From: Glaciimonas sp.
Lineage (GTDB): Bacteria > Pseudomonadota > Gammaproteobacteria > Burkholderiales > Burkholderiaceae_D
DNA length: 64,000 nucleotides
NCBI GenBank assembly: GCA_012927585.1
Contig: JABBOY010000023.1
Span: forward strand, 1 to 64,000
Direction of reading: 5' to 3'
In this document: piece by piece, positions 1 to 9,455 of the stretch
How the letters are laid out: each line of letters starts with the position of its first letter
How positions within the stretch are numbered: the first letter of the stretch is position 1
The notes under the pieces: generated by a model
Told to the model about the DNA's origin: nothing
Seen by the model: the letters and a program-made list of their open reading frames with translations, nothing else
The model's database searches: none
Program-made: the position numbers and the translations under genes

Positions 1-135
1 GCTCCACAGAGGATGATGTATCCAGCGCAAAAGAATTGGGACAGCGCCATGCAGCTGGTGTGTGAGCAGGGCACTATCTTAAACTCGGTAAATATTTGTC
101 TGGACAGTGGGGTCCACTTTACCTTATATTTATAT
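1..135. other. Window-edge stretch, no gene assigned
   Basis: No complete gene is visible. One forward frame stays open from base 3 to a TGA at 63-65 and could be the last 20 codons of a gene lying outside the window, but it is too short to judge. The strand opposite lpxH carries GGGTCCACTTTA at 110-121, whose reverse complement recurs at 21622-21633; this could be the worn end of a mobile element or chance. Confidence 0.2.
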
Positions 136-924
136 TTATAGTATTTCATGCCCAGCAATATTGTAGCGCTTGATTGCTCCATTTGCATCGATTGCAATCC
201 AGCCGCCGCGCGGCACTTTGGTATCAAAATCCCAGTCAGGCAGCACATATCTGACGTGTTGCTTGCCGCGATTGACGGATTCGTGGCGGGCAGGGCGGTG
301 CGTGTGACCATGAATCATGACGGCGGTGCCGGTCGCAGCAAACAAATCATCGATCGCCAGAGCATTGACATCCATGATGTCGTACGATTTTGTACTTTTT
401 GCTTGGCGGCTATCGTTTCTCAAACCGGCAATGATTGTCTTGCGTTGCGACAACGGTAGCGACAGGAAAGTCGTTTGCCATTGCGCTTGCCTGACTTGCT
501 GACGGAATGCCATGTAGGCAGTGTCATCAGTGCATTGCGCATCGCCATGGGTTAGCGTGATGCGATGGTTGCCGATGCTGGCAATAAACGGGTCCGGCAA
601 CAGCTTCAAACCAGTCGCATGTGCAAATGCAGCGCCGATCAGGAAATCGCGGTTGCCCGCAATCCAGAATATCTGGACGCCGGAGTCGTTGAGCAAACGC
701 AGCGCATCAACTACGCTTTTGTTATACGGATTATCCAAGTCATCATCGCCGGCCCAGTATTCAAACAAGTCTCCCAGTATGTATAGCTCTTGCACCTGAC
801 TAGCCCGCTGCTGCAGAAAATCAAAAAATGCCTGGGTGGTACGAGGCTGCAACTCGCTTAAGTGCAAGTCGGAAATAAATAGCGCAACCGGACATGGTTG
901 CGCTATTGAACAGACTATCGTCAT
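136..924 (-). CDS. lpxH: UDP-2,3-diacylglucosamine diphosphatase LpxH
   Basis: Peripheral inner-membrane hydrolase of lipid A synthesis that cleaves UDP-2,3-diacylglucosamine to lipid X and UMP. The calcineurin-like metallophosphatase signature is complete: SDLHL near residue 18 (D19, H21), GDLFEYW with D52, GNRDF with N91, THGD with H126, and HGHTH near residue 205. The family aspartate/asparagine/histidine metal ligands are therefore present. About 262 residues from the ATG at 924; a longer frame begins at a TTG six codons upstream, which I consider less likely. It lies just downstream of two cyclophilin genes on the same strand (39-base gap), a common arrangement in Burkholderiales. Confidence 0.93.
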   Translation of the reverse strand: MTIVCSIAQPCPVALFISDLHLSELQPRTTQAFFDFLQQRASQVQELYILGDLFEYWAGDDDLDNPYNKSVVDALRLLNDSGVQIFWIAGNRDFLIGAAFAHATGLKLLPDPFIASIGNHRITLTHGDAQCTDDTAYMAFRQQVRQAQWQTTFLSLPLSQRKTIIAGLRNDSRQAKSTKSYDIMDVNALAIDDLFAATGTAVMIHGHTHRPARHESVNRGKQHVRYVLPDWDFDTKVPRGGWIAIDANGAIKRYNIAGHEIL

Positions 925-963
925 AAGGTTGATCTCAGGCAAAAATCGGACGATATCGGCTGC

Positions 964-1455
964 TTATACAATTTCTGCTTTTTCAACGATAACGTCTTCA
1001 ACCGGGACATCGGCATGGCCGCCTGCGGCACGGGTGGTTTTGACTGACTTGATCTTGTCTACCACGTCCATGCCGTCAACTACCTTGCCGAACACGCAAT
1101 AACCCCATCCATCCTGCCCGGGGTAATCGAGAAAGTCATTTGCCTTGATGTTGATAAAAAACTGTGCCGATGCCGAGTGGGGATCCGAGGTGCGCGCCAT
1201 GGCAACCGTGTATTGTGCATTCTTAAGGCCATTTTTGGCTTCATTTTCGACGCAGTTGTTTGCGGGTTTTTGTTGCATGCCAGGTTCGAATCCGCCGCCT
1301 TGAATCATGAAGCCATCAATTACGCGATGAAAAATGGTGCCGTCGTAATGCCCGGAACGGACATAATTGAGGAAATTTTCAACCGTTTTCGGTGCTCTTT
1401 CAGCATCCAGATCAAGTTTGATATCACCGTGGTTGGTGGTGAGAATGACTGCCAT
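964..1455 (-). CDS. ppiB: Cytoplasmic peptidyl-prolyl cis-trans isomerase B
   Basis: Cyclophilin-type proline isomerase of 163 residues with no signal peptide, so cytoplasmic. The cyclophilin core is plain: [13 protein letters not shown] near residue 42 carries the catalytic arginine, followed by QFFIN and the [11 protein letters not shown] block. It is a paralogue of the exported cyclophilin directly upstream (same FHRVI, MIQGG and GWGY blocks), so the two probably arose by duplication. The pair ppiA-ppiB followed by lpxH reads as one transcription unit on the minus strand. Confidence 0.95.
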   Translation of the reverse strand: MAVILTTNHGDIKLDLDAERAPKTVENFLNYVRSGHYDGTIFHRVIDGFMIQGGGFEPGMQQKPANNCVENEAKNGLKNAQYTVAMARTSDPHSASAQFFINIKANDFLDYPGQDGWGYCVFGKVVDGMDVVDKIKSVKTTRAAGGHADVPVEDVIVEKAEIV

Positions 1456-1506
1456 AAAAGTCCTTTTTATATGTGTGGCGCGTGATTTTTTGCTAGCTTT
1501 TATAAT

Positions 1507-2085
1507 TTAACGAATGAGCGTAGCTGACTCAATCACGACGGCCTTAATTGGTACATTTTGATGCATGCCTTGATCGGAAACAGGAACCGCTTTTATCCTG
1601 TCGACTATTTCTGTGCCTTTGATGACCTTGCCGAAGACAGCATAACCCCAGCCGTCCTGACTCGGATAATCCAGTGGCCGGTTATTGTTGGTGTTAATGA
1701 AAAACTGTGCGGTGGCGGAATGGGGGGCGCCGGTGCGTGCCATTGCGATGCTGTAGGTCACGTTCTTGAGGCCATTTTTGGCTTCATTTTCTATTGGCGC
1801 GGCAACGGGTTTCTGCTGCAACTTTTGATCAAAGCCACCACCCTGAATCATAAAATCTTCGATTACGCGATGGAAGATGGTGCCGTTATAGTGGCCATTT
1901 TTGACATATTGTAAAAAATTGGCAACAGATTTCGGTGCTTTCTCCGGGTAAAGTTCGAGTACGATTTCACCCATATTGGTTTTTAGGGAAACCTGAGGCA
2001 GGTCGGCCGCATACGCGACGCCGAGTGCGCCACAGAATGTTAATCCGGTAAGCAAGGAACAGAAATGACGTCGTGCATGTTGCAT
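1507..2085 (-). CDS. ppiA: Periplasmic peptidyl-prolyl cis-trans isomerase A
   Basis: Cyclophilin-type isomerase with an N-terminal signal peptide: a basic start, a hydrophobic stretch, then an AYA-AD cleavage site near residue 26, so it should act in the periplasm on extracytoplasmic proteins. The FHRVIEDFMIQGG and QFFIN motifs mark an active cyclophilin domain. I start it at 2085, where an AAGGG Shine-Dalgarno lies seven bases upstream; a longer frame to 2112 lacks such support. The mature part closely parallels the cytoplasmic paralogue ppiB, 51 bases downstream. Confidence 0.92.
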   Translation of the reverse strand: MQHARRHFCSLLTGLTFCGALGVAYAADLPQVSLKTNMGEIVLELYPEKAPKSVANFLQYVKNGHYNGTIFHRVIEDFMIQGGGFDQKLQQKPVAAPIENEAKNGLKNVTYSIAMARTGAPHSATAQFFINTNNNRPLDYPSQDGWGYAVFGKVIKGTEIVDRIKAVPVSDQGMHQNVPIKAVVIESATLIR

Positions 2086-2566
2086 TGTGGGACCCTTAAA
2101 TGTTGGCTTCATAGATAATTTTCACTGATATTTTTGCTTGGAACAGTATTGGCGTTTGCGAATGGATTTGCTTGCTTTGCCATAATCTGGATGTCTTGCG
2201 TGAATGTGCTCACGATTAATTCATCATCGACGAGATTCAAAATGACTTTACTGCATCTGTGTGCATCGTCAGAAAATTGCCAGGTATCAAGTTAGTTAGA
2301 AGAACGGTATTAGTACTGCATGGAACGCGGCCAACAGGCCAAACAGAGTAATAGTTCGACCAAAAACACGATTGGTGGACAGATTTACTGCATGAAGAGC
2401 GGCAAAAGACATGGATTTATCAATGTTATACTTCGGCGAAAAATTCATTCTATCAAATAAGCACAATTAAAAGGATTTCGGCGACCCTTATGGCAATGCC
2501 GTTGCATGCGGTCAGCATGGACAGACATTGCAATGCATACACTTTCGACTGAAACACATATTCCAC
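2086..2566. promoter_or_regulatory. Divergent intergenic region between ppiA and cysS
   Basis: About 480 bases separate the two divergent starts and should hold both promoters. I cannot assign firm -35/-10 pairs. A 38-codon minus-strand frame (2296-2412) with a hydrophobic C-terminal half is visible but has no Shine-Dalgarno, so I do not call it a gene. No repeat, RNA gene or terminator stands out. Confidence 0.3.
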
Positions 2567-3982
2567 ATGATCATCCAAAAGATTTACAACACGCTTGCGC
2601 GTGAAAAGCAGGCATTTATTCCTCTCGTCCCCGGCAATGTCAGCATCTATGTTTGCGGTATGACTGTCTATGACTATTGCCACATGGGCCACGCGCGCGT
2701 GATGGTGGTATTTGATATGGTTCAGCGTTGGTTGCGGGCATCAGGTTATGACGTTACTTACGTGCGAAATATCACCGACATCGACGATAAAATCATTAAG
2801 AGGGCACTAGAAAACGGTGAAACCATTGCGCAATTGACCAATCGTTTTATTCAGGCAATGGATGAGGATGCTGTGGCGCTGGGCGTCCAAAAACCCGATC
2901 ACGAGCCGCGCGCTACCCAATATGTGCCCCAAATGCTGGGCATTATCGAGAAACTGGAAATGAATGGTTTGGCCTACCGGGCACCCGATGGAGATGTTAA
3001 CTTTTCGGTGCGTGATTTTGTCGGCTATGGCAAGTTGTCCGGGAAGTCCCTGGACGATCTGCGCGCCGGAGAACGGGTTGAACTTAATGTCGGCAAGCGC
3101 GACCCACTGGATTTCGTGCTTTGGAAAGCATCAAAAGAGTTCGAGCCGGATGAAGTTAAATGGGATTCGCGCTGGGGCCAGGGAAGGCCGGGTTGGCATA
3201 TCGAATGTTCAGCCATGGCAGAGCAAATTCTGGGTGAACATTTTGACATTCATGGCGGCGGCCAGGATCTGCAATTTCCCCATCACGAAAACGAGATTGC
3301 ACAATCCGAGGGCGCCCATCGGCATCAATTTGTCAATTATTGGATGCACAATGGATTTGTGCGAATCGACAATCAGAAAATGTCGAAATCTCTTGGTAAT
3401 TTCTTCACCATCCGCGAGGTTTTGAAAAAATATGATCCAGAAGTGATTCGATTTTTTATTTTGCGGGCCCATTATCGCAGCCCTCTCAACTACTCTGATC
3501 TGCATCTCGATGATGCCAAGGGCGCTTTAACTCGCCTGTATACGGCGCTTAAGGGAATCGCTTGCGATCAATTGCCATTGGATTGGCACGAGCCGCATGC
3601 GATTCGTTTTTCCGAGGCGATGACAGATGATTTCAATACGCCGCTGGCAATTGCAATTTTGTTCGAGTTGGCAAATGAACTTAATCGAACCAAAGAACCC
3701 ATGGTGGCCCGTCAATTACGTGGTTTATCCAGTACGATTGGATTACTGCAGAGTGCAGCGGATGACTTCTTGAAGAGGCGCAACCCGGCAAACGATGTTG
3801 CGCAAGATTTAGATGCAACATCATTATCTGAAGATGAAATTGAATCGATGATCAGTGCCCGCGCCGCAGCTAAAAAAAGCAAAAATTTCACAGAAGCGGA
3901 CCGCCTTCGCGCAGCTTTATTGAATAGCAAGATTGTATTGGAAGATAAGGTTGGCGGCGCAACCGACTGGCGTCGTTCATGA
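2567..3982 (+). CDS. cysS: Cysteinyl-tRNA synthetase
   Basis: Class Ia aminoacyl-tRNA synthetase charging tRNA-Cys. The HIGH-equivalent region is [15 protein letters not shown] near residue 25, whose cysteine contributes to the zinc site, and the KMSKS loop is [11 protein letters not shown] near residue 268. The start at 2567 (MIIQKIYNT) fits the family; a longer frame from a TTG at 2528 adds 13 residues that do not look conserved. 471 residues, normal length. Its TGA overlaps the ATG of the next gene (ATGA), starting a compact run with the glycosylase, accA, tilS and lysC. Confidence 0.97.
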   Translation: MIIQKIYNTLAREKQAFIPLVPGNVSIYVCGMTVYDYCHMGHARVMVVFDMVQRWLRASGYDVTYVRNITDIDDKIIKRALENGETIAQLTNRFIQAMDEDAVALGVQKPDHEPRATQYVPQMLGIIEKLEMNGLAYRAPDGDVNFSVRDFVGYGKLSGKSLDDLRAGERVELNVGKRDPLDFVLWKASKEFEPDEVKWDSRWGQGRPGWHIECSAMAEQILGEHFDIHGGGQDLQFPHHENEIAQSEGAHRHQFVNYWMHNGFVRIDNQKMSKSLGNFFTIREVLKKYDPEVIRFFILRAHYRSPLNYSDLHLDDAKGALTRLYTALKGIACDQLPLDWHEPHAIRFSEAMTDDFNTPLAIAILFELANELNRTKEPMVARQLRGLSSTIGLLQSAADDFLKRRNPANDVAQDLDATSLSEDEIESMISARAAAKKSKNFTEADRLRAALLNSKIVLEDKVGGATDWRRS

Positions 3983-4626
3983 ATGATGCAAACAGTATGA
4001 CGATACAGGATGTCCCTGCTTATTGGCTTGAGGCTAAAGTCCAGTTAATGAAGCGCGACCGCATCATGAGTCGATTGATTCCGCAATTCGGTGATCTGCA
4101 TTTAGTGGGCAGAGGCGAGCCGTTTACAACCTTGGCACGTTCTATCATCGGTCAGCAAATATCAGTCAAATCAGCAGAAGCTGCGTGGCAAAGATTATTG
4201 TTGGCAAGTCCAAAATGTACTCCGGCACAATTACTCAAATTAGGGCAGGAGGGACTTGCCAATTGCGGATTGTCTAAGCGTAAGACTGAATACATTTTCG
4301 ATCTGGCAGAGCACTTCCAGGGAAAACGGGTGCATGCGGACAAATGGGTTCAAATGGATGATGAAGATGTCATCGAAGAGTTGATCCAGATCCGTGGTAT
4401 TGGGCGGTGGACAGCAGAGATGTTTTTGATATTTAATCTACTGCGTCCGAATATTTTGCCTTTGGATGATCTTGGGTTACTCAAAGGTATTAGCATGAAT
4501 TATTTTTCAGGCGAACCGGCTTCACGTAGCGTTGTGCGTGAAGTGGCTGCCAATTGGGAGCCGTGGCGTACCGTAGCTACGTGGTATTTGTGGCGTAGCC
4601 TGGATCCTGTCCCGGTAGAATATTGA
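3979..4626 (+). CDS. DNA-3-methyladenine glycosylase, HhH-GPD family
   Basis: Base-excision repair glycosylase related to AlkA, removing alkylated purines such as 3-methyladenine. The helix-hairpin-helix is [11 protein letters not shown] near residue 131, followed by [11 protein letters not shown], which holds the catalytic aspartate of the GPD motif. It has 215 residues, shorter than E. coli AlkA and lacking its extra N-terminal domain, as in the compact bacterial homologues. There is no C-terminal four-cysteine iron-sulfur loop, which argues against an endonuclease III or MutY type enzyme. It overlaps cysS by four bases, so translation is probably coupled. Confidence 0.9.
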   Translation: MNDANSMTIQDVPAYWLEAKVQLMKRDRIMSRLIPQFGDLHLVGRGEPFTTLARSIIGQQISVKSAEAAWQRLLLASPKCTPAQLLKLGQEGLANCGLSKRKTEYIFDLAEHFQGKRVHADKWVQMDDEDVIEELIQIRGIGRWTAEMFLIFNLLRPNILPLDDLGLLKGISMNYFSGEPASRSVVREVAANWEPWRTVATWYLWRSLDPVPVEY

Positions 4627-4657
4627 AGCCACTGCAGCGGAAGTGACAAGGAATACG

Positions 4658-5632
4658 ATGACTAAAACAACATTTCTCAGTTTTGAGCAACAGATCGCCG
4701 AGCTTGAGACCAAAATTGAAGAATTACGCTTCGTGCAAGATGACTCAGCAGTCGACATATCAGAAGAAATTGATCGGTTGTCTAAAAAAAGCCAGCAACT
4801 GACCAAAGATATCTATGCAAAGTTGACGCCTTGGCAGGTATCGCAAATTGCACGGCATCCGCAACGTCCCTATACGATGGATTATGTAAACGAGATTTTC
4901 ACTGATTTTCATGAATTGCATGGTGACCGTACTTATGCAGATGATTTATCCATCGTAGGCGGGTTAGCCAGATTCAATGGACAATCCTGCATCGTGATCG
5001 GTCATCAAAAAGGCCGCGATACCAAGGAACGCGCATTGCGCAATTTCGGCATGCCTAAGCCGGAAGGGTATCGCAAGGCAATGCGCCTCATGAAGTTGGC
5101 TGAAAAATTTGGCTTGCCGGTGTTTACTTTTGTTGACACGCCAGGTGCATTTCCTGGTATCGATGCTGAAGAGCGCGGACAGTCCGAAGCAATAGGTCAC
5201 AATTTATATGTAATGGCCGAGCTTAAAGTGCCGTTAATTGCCACAATTATCGGTGAAGGCGGTTCCGGCGGTGCGCTAGCTATTGCGGTCGGCGATGCGG
5301 TGCTGATGTTGCAATATGCGACCTATTCTGTAATTTCGCCCGAAGGATGTGCCTCCATTCTCTGGAAAACCTCCGAGCGCGCTTCCGATGCTGCCGAGGC
5401 GTTGGGCTTGACAGCACATCGCCTCAAGGCAATGGGCCTAATCGACAAGATCATTAACGAACCACTAGGCGGCGCCCACCGTGATCCAAAGCAAATGGCG
5501 TCGTTGCTCAAACGCGCATTAGCCGATACTTTGCGCCAGTTTCAAGGCGTGAAAACAAAGGATTTGATCGCAACACGTCATGAGAAACTGATGAGTTACG
5601 GCAAGTTCAAGGAAATTTCCCCTTCGGAGTAA
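4658..5632 (+). CDS. accA: Acetyl-CoA carboxylase carboxyltransferase subunit alpha
   Basis: Alpha subunit of the carboxyltransferase that moves the carboxyl group from biotin-carboxyl carrier protein to acetyl-CoA, the committed step of fatty-acid synthesis; it works with AccD, not encoded here. Family blocks include [19 protein letters not shown] and the glycine-rich [10 protein letters not shown] that forms the oxyanion environment. I start at 4658, where AAGGA lies a few bases upstream; a GTG five codons earlier is an alternative. 324 residues, standard length. The N-terminal coiled-coil and the tight gap to tilS match the Burkholderiales gene order. Confidence 0.97.
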   Translation: MTKTTFLSFEQQIAELETKIEELRFVQDDSAVDISEEIDRLSKKSQQLTKDIYAKLTPWQVSQIARHPQRPYTMDYVNEIFTDFHELHGDRTYADDLSIVGGLARFNGQSCIVIGHQKGRDTKERALRNFGMPKPEGYRKAMRLMKLAEKFGLPVFTFVDTPGAFPGIDAEERGQSEAIGHNLYVMAELKVPLIATIIGEGGSGGALAIAVGDAVLMLQYATYSVISPEGCASILWKTSERASDAAEALGLTAHRLKAMGLIDKIINEPLGGAHRDPKQMASLLKRALADTLRQFQGVKTKDLIATRHEKLMSYGKFKEISPSE

Positions 5633-5636
5633 TCTT

Positions 5637-7100
5637 GTGAACAATAATCAGGCTGCGTTAATCAACGACGCCTTCGAACGTGCGCTAAATAATATTCTGG
5701 CGCGCTTTTCCGCTTCCGGCAATATGCGAAACGGGCCATCGGTTGACGATAATGTGTCAGTTTTGTCAGGCTTGACTGAAAAATTACCAAAATTAGCAGT
5801 TGCTTACAGTGGTGGACTCGATTCATCAGTCTTGCTGCACATGGCGCAAAAATTCTCTATCAAATATGGATTTACCCTGTGTGCTTTCCATGTTCATCAC
5901 GGGATCAGCCTTAATGCAGACGACTGGTTGGGGCACTGTGATGCGCAATGCCAACAATTGGATGTGCAGTTCGATGCACAGAAAATCACCGTTGTAAAAT
6001 CGACCAAGACCGGCATAGAGGAAGCTGCACGTATTGCGCGCTATGCAGCACTGGGCGCGTTATGTCGCAAGCATCATGTATCAATACTATTGACCGCACA
6101 TCACCAAGACGATCAGGCAGAAACTGTATTGCTGCAATTATTGCGTGGCTCTGGAGTAGCGGGGCTGTCCGGCATGGATATCCAGAATACTGCTCCTGAT
6201 TTGTTGGGAGATGCCAGTGTGCAGATGGCTCGCCCCCTTTTGAAGGTATCCCGCGCTGAGTTGGCGGCTTATGCAGCTAAAAGTGACGTCAGTTTCGTAG
6301 AGGATGAGTCGAATTCCGATCTTCGTTATGCGCGTAATGCGTTACGGCATACCGTGATGCCTGCACTGGCGCAATCCTTTCCCGGTTTCCAGCAGCGTCT
6401 CGCCAGAACTGCGCAGCATGCACAGTCGGCACAGCGCTTATTAATTGTATTGGCGGAGCAGGATTTACGAGATTGTCAGGACGGCGATTGCCTGGATATC
6501 AGGCAACTCAAGCGCCTGAGTCTGGATCGAACCCATAATTTGCTGCGCTATTGGTTCGGTTCGCGCGGCATACGGATGCCATCTACCGCCTGGCTAAACG
6601 AAATGTTGGTGCAGTTACTGGAAGCGAAGGAGGATGCGCAATTGTGTGTAACGCATGCCGATTGTCATATCCGTCGTTATCACAATCGCATATTCATGAC
6701 GCCCAAACTCGATGAGGCCGGATTGTCTGTAGCATCGGTGCCTTTTCGCTGGAGGGGAGAAAGGCAAATTGCTTTTCCAGCATACAGCGGAATTATGTAT
6801 TTTGATGTGTCGGAACTGGGAATCGATGTGGAATGGTTGCTTAATGAACCGCTAACGATTCGTCTGCGCCGTGGTGGCGAGCGAATGAAATTGGCGCTTA
6901 ATCGCCCGACCAAAAGTCTAAAGTCGCATTATCAGGCCTGTAATGTCCCAGCCTGGGAGCGTACCCGCCTGCCTGTCATTACGGAGTGCGACGGTACGGT
7001 TTTGTTTGCGGCCGGCATTGGGATGGATTGTCATCGCCTTCACCTTCGAGATACGCCAGGGCAGAAGATTTCACCACGCTGGCAAGCGCACAATTTTTAA
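5637..7100 (+). CDS. tilS: tRNA(Ile)-lysidine synthetase TilS
   Basis: Modifies C34 of tRNA-Ile(CAU) to lysidine so that it reads AUA. The PP-loop SGGLDSSVLLH near residue 59 binds ATP, and TAHHQDDQAETVLLQLLRG near residue 155 is the family signature. 487 residues cover the N-type ATPase domain plus the C-terminal TilS domains. The start is a GTG at 5637, four bases after the accA stop, without a clear alternative. The neighbouring lysC open frame formally overlaps its end but the true lysC start lies downstream. Confidence 0.94.
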   Translation: MNNNQAALINDAFERALNNILARFSASGNMRNGPSVDDNVSVLSGLTEKLPKLAVAYSGGLDSSVLLHMAQKFSIKYGFTLCAFHVHHGISLNADDWLGHCDAQCQQLDVQFDAQKITVVKSTKTGIEEAARIARYAALGALCRKHHVSILLTAHHQDDQAETVLLQLLRGSGVAGLSGMDIQNTAPDLLGDASVQMARPLLKVSRAELAAYAAKSDVSFVEDESNSDLRYARNALRHTVMPALAQSFPGFQQRLARTAQHAQSAQRLLIVLAEQDLRDCQDGDCLDIRQLKRLSLDRTHNLLRYWFGSRGIRMPSTAWLNEMLVQLLEAKEDAQLCVTHADCHIRRYHNRIFMTPKLDEAGLSVASVPFRWRGERQIAFPAYSGIMYFDVSELGIDVEWLLNEPLTIRLRRGGERMKLALNRPTKSLKSHYQACNVPAWERTRLPVITECDGTVLFAAGIGMDCHRLHLRDTPGQKISPRWQAHNF

Positions 7101-7233
7101 CCTGGGTCTATGTCTGCAGTTTTTTATAGCTGAATTTTCCATAGCGTCCACTTGTTATTTTGCGTTGCAGCATGTAAAGTCAAAGGCTATTTTTTACGCT
7201 GTTTCCATTTTCCAAGTCAACCTTTTAATTCTC

Positions 7234-8484
7234 ATGGCCTTAATCGTTCATAAATATGGCGGCACATCGATGGGCTCAACTGAGCGCATCAAAAATGTAG
7301 CCCGGCGCGTTGCAAAGTGGCATGACGCCGGTCACCAGATTATTGTGGTTCCTTCCGCAATGTCTGGCGAGACCAATCGCTTGATTGGTCTCGCCAAAGA
7401 AGTAATGGGTCAACCAGACCCGCGCGAGCTCGATATGATTGCCGCCACCGGCGAACAAGTATCCGTTGGCCTGTTATCAATGGCTTTGTTGGCTATCGGG
7501 AAAAAAGCGATCTCCTATGCCGGCTGGCAAGTGCCAATCAAGACTGACTCTGCGTTTAACAAGGCGCGTATTCAATCGATTGATGACGTCAAAGTACGTC
7601 GCGATCTGGATGCAGGAAAAATTGTTATCATCGCCGGCTTTCAGGGCGTGGACGTAGACGGTAATATTGCCACGCTGGGGCGCGGTGGTTCAGATACCTC
7701 AGCGGTTGCCGTAGCCGTTGCAATGCAAGCGTCAGAATGCTTGATTTTTACGGATGTGGATGGCGTCTACACAACCGATCCTCGTGTGGTTCCCGAGGCA
7801 CGACGGCTGAAAACAGTTACGTTTGAAGAAATGCTGGAACTGGCTTCGCTGGGCTCAAAAGTTTTGCAAATTCGATCGGTTGAATTTGCGGGTAATTACA
7901 GAATGCCGACACGAGTGCTGTCGTCGCTGACTGATCCGATGATACCGCTGGAAATTGAAGCTAATTCCGGCACACTGATTTCGTTTGAGGAAGATACACA
8001 TATGGAGCAAGCCGTTATTTCCGGTATAGCATTTAGCCGCGATGAAGCCAAAATTACTGTGCTGGGAGTGCCTGATAAGCCAGGAATTGCCTATCAGATC
8101 CTTGGCCCTATTGCGGATGCCAATATCGAAGTCGATATGATCATCCAGAATCAATCAGTTGAAGGCAAGACGGATTTCACCTTTACAGTGCTGCGCAATG
8201 ACCATGCCAAGGCAATGGATGTTTTGAACAAAAGCGTTAAGGCGCACATCGGTGCAGCCAGCATTGTCGGCGATACCAAAGTTTCGAAAGTATCTGTAGT
8301 CGGCGTCGGCATGCGCAGTCATGTAGGAATTGCTTCACAGATGTTCCGTACCTTGTCTGAAGAGGGTATTAACATTCAAATGATTTCCACTTCTGAGATC
8401 AAGATATCAGTTTTGATTGATGAGAAATACATGGAGTTGGCAGTGCGTGCGCTGCATAAGACGTTCAACCTGGAAAATGCATAA
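7234..8484 (+). CDS. lysC: Aspartate kinase
   Basis: Phosphorylates aspartate at the head of lysine, threonine and methionine synthesis. The start at 7234 gives the invariant KYGGTSMG at residues 6-13; an upstream in-frame extension of 97 codons overlapping tilS is not conserved and is rejected. The kinase domain is followed by two C-terminal ACT domains (from about residues 265 and 345) that bind lysine and/or threonine for feedback control. 416 residues is typical of a monofunctional class enzyme. It probably belongs to the cysS-tilS run, though the 133-base gap could contain its own promoter. Confidence 0.97.
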   Translation: MALIVHKYGGTSMGSTERIKNVARRVAKWHDAGHQIIVVPSAMSGETNRLIGLAKEVMGQPDPRELDMIAATGEQVSVGLLSMALLAIGKKAISYAGWQVPIKTDSAFNKARIQSIDDVKVRRDLDAGKIVIIAGFQGVDVDGNIATLGRGGSDTSAVAVAVAMQASECLIFTDVDGVYTTDPRVVPEARRLKTVTFEEMLELASLGSKVLQIRSVEFAGNYRMPTRVLSSLTDPMIPLEIEANSGTLISFEEDTHMEQAVISGIAFSRDEAKITVLGVPDKPGIAYQILGPIADANIEVDMIIQNQSVEGKTDFTFTVLRNDHAKAMDVLNKSVKAHIGAASIVGDTKVSKVSVVGVGMRSHVGIASQMFRTLSEEGINIQMISTSEIKISVLIDEKYMELAVRALHKTFNLENA

Positions 8485-8591
8485 GAAACACACCAAAATG
8501 CATTTTAAGATATAGATTTCTTGACCAAATACGTCCGAGAAGATATGATCCTTTTCTTTGTCGCAGCAGGTAATTATTCCCGCTAAGACGT

Positions 8592-8685
8592 GGAGACTTG
8601 GCCGAGTGGTCGAAGGCACTTCCCTGCTAAGGAAGCATATGGGCTTAAACCTGTATCGAGGGTTCGACTCCCTCAGTCTCCGCCA
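8592..8685 (+). tRNA. tRNA-Ser(GCT)
   Basis: A 94-base tRNA with the GGAGACT acceptor arm pairing to AGTCTCC, discriminator G and an encoded CCA. The anticodon stem CTTCC/GGAAG carries GCT in the loop. A long variable arm lies between it and the T arm (GGTTCGACTCC), as expected of a serine tRNA. It reads codons AGC/AGU. Confidence 0.97.
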
Positions 8686-8713
8686 GAATTATTTAAACTG
8701 GTTGATGTCATTG

Positions 8714-8742
8714 AAAATAGGCCCTTTAAGGGCCTATTTTTA
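8714..8742 (+). terminator. Rho-independent terminator after tRNA-Ser
   Basis: AAAATAGGCCCTT and AAGGGCCTATTTT form an almost loopless perfect inverted repeat, and the right arm runs into a T-rich tail. It sits 28 bases after the tRNA 3' end. The A/T-rich outer arms could make it work on both strands. Confidence 0.85.
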
Positions 8743-8879
8743 TTCCAGTGCTACCCGGAGCGACATTTTTGCGTAGCAGGCTTTTTTTGCTGTTTTGGAC
8801 TAACAGCCCGTTAGCCGCTGTCGGTTAGGTTTGATGTTACAAGCTCAGGCTCGAAACCCATTGCAGAAAAGATGAACCC

Positions 8880-9437
8880 ATGATGAGCAGCGCAAATACC
8901 GCACAAAAAATCATTGCAGATACCCAGGCGTGGGTCGAAAAAGCCGTGATTGGCTTGAATCTGTGTCCGTTTGCCAGGGCTGTGCATGTCAAGAATCAGA
9001 TCCGTTACGTGGTCAGCGCAGCGGTAACGCCGGAAGCGTTGCTGGAAGATTTAATGACTGAATTGCAGATGCTGGACGATTCTGCGGCCGAGCAAATTGA
9101 AACCACGCTTTTAATCCATCCTGGCACGCTGACTGATTTTTTGGATTACAACGATTTTCTGGATGTGGCCGATGCAGCGGTTGAAGACATGGAATTGGGC
9201 GGCGTGTTGCAAGTCGCCAGCTTTCATCCGCAATACCAGTTCGAGGGCACTAGACTGGACGATATCGACAACTACACCAATCGTTCGCCATACCCGACGT
9301 TGCACCTGCTGCGCGAGGAAAGTATCGAAAAAGCGGTGGCTGCATATCCGCAAGCCGAAGATATCTTTGAAAAAAATATCGAGACTTTGCACCGCCTCGG
9401 ACATGACGGCTGGGCCCGCCTGTTCGCCGCTGAATAA
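8880..9437 (+). CDS. DUF1415 family protein
   Basis: A 185-residue soluble protein without signal peptide or membrane segment. I recognise it as DUF1415 from the opening TQAWVEKAVIGLNLCPFAR near residue 16 and the later QVASFHPQYQFEGT and RSPYPTLHLLREESIEKA blocks. Function of the family is unknown. ATG ATG at 8880/8883 leaves two possible starts, with no strong ribosome site for either. It faces an MFS transporter gene convergently across 18 bases, with no obvious terminator between them. Confidence 0.88.
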   Translation: MMSSANTAQKIIADTQAWVEKAVIGLNLCPFARAVHVKNQIRYVVSAAVTPEALLEDLMTELQMLDDSAAEQIETTLLIHPGTLTDFLDYNDFLDVADAAVEDMELGGVLQVASFHPQYQFEGTRLDDIDNYTNRSPYPTLHLLREESIEKAVAAYPQAEDIFEKNIETLHRLGHDGWARLFAAE

Positions 9438-9455
9438 GCAATTTTCCGCAGGATT

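Noticed and set aside
2296-2412. A 38-codon minus-strand frame upstream of cysS with a hydrophobic tail
   Set aside because: It has no ribosome site and no recognisable similarity; in an AT-rich intergenic region such frames arise by chance.
6943-7233. A 97-codon extension of aspartate kinase
   Set aside because: It overlaps tilS in another frame, and the conserved kinase N-terminus begins at 7234.
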